DNA of 64,000 bases from NCBI GenBank assembly GCA_947494715.1, contig CANLWG010000003.1, positions 1 through 64,000 on the forward strand, given 5' to 3'. The position numbers and the translations under genes were made by a program. Position 1 is the first letter of the stretch; each line of letters starts with the position of its first letter. A model generated the notes under the pieces. That model worked only from the letters and a program-made list of their open reading frames with translations. It was not told the origin of the DNA and searched no databases. The DNA comes from an uncultured Flavobacteriaceae bacterium (GTDB lineage Bacteria; Bacteroidota; Bacteroidia; Flavobacteriales; Flavobacteriaceae). This document shows, piece after piece, positions 63,154 through 64,000 of the stretch.

Positions 63154-64000
63154 ATGCTAAAACATCATATAAAGATTGCCTGGCGAAACCTTTTGCGCAA
63201 CAAGGGCTATTCGGTCATTAACATTGGTGGCCTGGCCATGGGCATGGCTGTGGTCATGATGATAGGGCTATGGGTGATGGACGAATTTACCTTTAACAGC
63301 TACCATAAAAACAACAATCGGATTGCTCAGATTTATGAACGTGCTGAAAATCAGGATACAGGCGAGATTCAAGTAAGCAATGCCATGATGCATGTGACAG
63401 GAACCGTTCTAAAAGAAAATTACCAAGACCACTTTAAGCATATCCTAAGGGCTTTTTGGGTGCTTGATTACTCACTGGGTACCAATGGTAAGACATTTAC
63501 CCAAACTGGAGAATTTATAGAAGATGGTGCCTTGAAAATGCTTTCCCTTACTATGGTCGAAGGCACCTACGCCAGTTTGGAGAAAACTAATGCATTAGTA
63601 TTGTCCCAATCCGCGGCTTTGGCCCTTTTTGGGAAGGAAGACCCCATGGGGAAGCCCATAAAAATAAACAATAGCATGGATGCCGTTGTAACTGGCATCT
63701 ATAAGGACTTACCTAAAAATACCAGTTTTGAAAACGTACAGTTCTTTGCGAACTGGGATTTATTCGAGGCCCAGGATCAAGGCATAGCAAATTCAAGGGA
63801 TACATGGGACAACTATTCCTATAATCTGTATGTTGAACTTAAACCCGAATCCGATTTTGAATCGGTGGATGAAGCCCTCAATAACTTCTTTATCGATTAT
63901 GCTCCCAAGGAGTTTGCCCGATTGGAAAAGTATCATCCCAAATTGTTCATGCATACCATGAACAAATGGCACCTTTACTCGGAGTTTGAACAGGGGAAGG
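63154..64000 (+). CDS. Fused FtsX/MacB-type ABC permease (P17), cut by the window end
   Basis: The first 282 codons of another permease; the frame is still open at base 64000. It starts MLKHHIKIAWRNLLRNKGYS, 12 bp after the DUF2911 gene, with TM1 at about 20-40 and the start of a MacB-PCD domain. It belongs to the P4/P12 subgroup: IGLWVMDEFTFNSYH, RIAQIYE, FKHILRAFW, NTSFENVQFF and a W-LYSEFEQGK segment matching the W-YLRNNFENGK of P12. So the array continues to the right of this window and the count of seventeen is a minimum. Confidence 0.9.
   Translation, partial: MLKHHIKIAWRNLLRNKGYSVINIGGLAMGMAVVMMIGLWVMDEFTFNSYHKNNNRIAQIYERAENQDTGEIQVSNAMMHVTGTVLKENYQDHFKHILRAFWVLDYSLGTNGKTFTQTGEFIEDGALKMLSLTMVEGTYASLEKTNALVLSQSAALALFGKEDPMGKPIKINNSMDAVVTGIYKDLPKNTSFENVQFFANWDLFEAQDQGIANSRDTWDNYSYNLYVELKPESDFESVDEALNNFFIDYAPKEFARLEKYHPKLFMHTMNKWHLYSEFEQGK

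Noticed and set aside
21931-64000. CRISPR or other short regular repeat arrays
   Set aside because: The repeated signals are the ends of homologous genes spaced about 2.4 kb apart, not short repeats with spacers.

Overview
The window comes from a flavobacterium-like member of the Bacteroidota. The evidence is the type of proteins present (DUF2911-TPR protein, LytS/LytTR pair, fused 8-TM FtsX permeases ending in a SLRTE-type tail, a CTnDOT-like integrase lacking the first catalytic Arg), weak A-rich ribosome binding sites, a generally AT-rich composition and dispersed hairpin repeats common in this group. The pectate lyase suggests a polysaccharide degrader. The genus cannot be fixed from the sequence alone.

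Region A (1-2155) is a small operon: a MarR-type regulator, a short-chain dehydrogenase and a SnoaL-like protein, closed by a terminator. Region B (about 2160-7571) is a mobilizable element: structured non-coding DNA, a triple-hairpin oriT candidate, an overlapping mobC-relaxase pair and a tyrosine integrase facing inward from a tRNA 3' end (anticodon CAT) that serves as the attachment site. No conjugation machinery is visible, so it would need a helper. Region C (7571-9184) looks like the remains of an older insertion at the same site. It holds a frameshifted ImmA fragment, an intact PAP2 phosphatase, a small minus-strand ORF with its own terminator, and a second 19-bp copy of the tRNA end followed by a terminator.

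Region D (9536-15077) has a membrane protein of unknown function, a LytS-type kinase overlapping a LytTR regulator, a secreted M20 amidohydrolase and a secreted pectate lyase.

Region E (15344 to the end) is the remarkable part. A membrane histidine kinase and an NtrC-type sigma-54 activator are divergent from a gene series that starts with TolC, periplasmic adaptor and a LolD/MacB-type ATPase. It continues with at least seventeen ABC permeases of about 800 residues (called P1 to P17 here), all on the plus strand. P15 is split by a one-base frameshift and P17 runs off the window. An alpha/beta hydrolase and a DUF2911-TPR protein are embedded near the distal end. The intergenic region in front of tolC has a sigma-54 promoter with correct -24/-12 spacing and two tandem TGT-N11-ACA dyads about 100-120 bp upstream, the expected arrangement for the neighbouring activator. 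Only one ATPase, one adaptor and one TolC serve all these permeases within the window. The permeases keep their coupling helices and their terminal sequences, while their periplasmic domains differ. The inferred model is a single tripartite export or membrane-stress machine with a large set of alternative permeases under one two-component switch.
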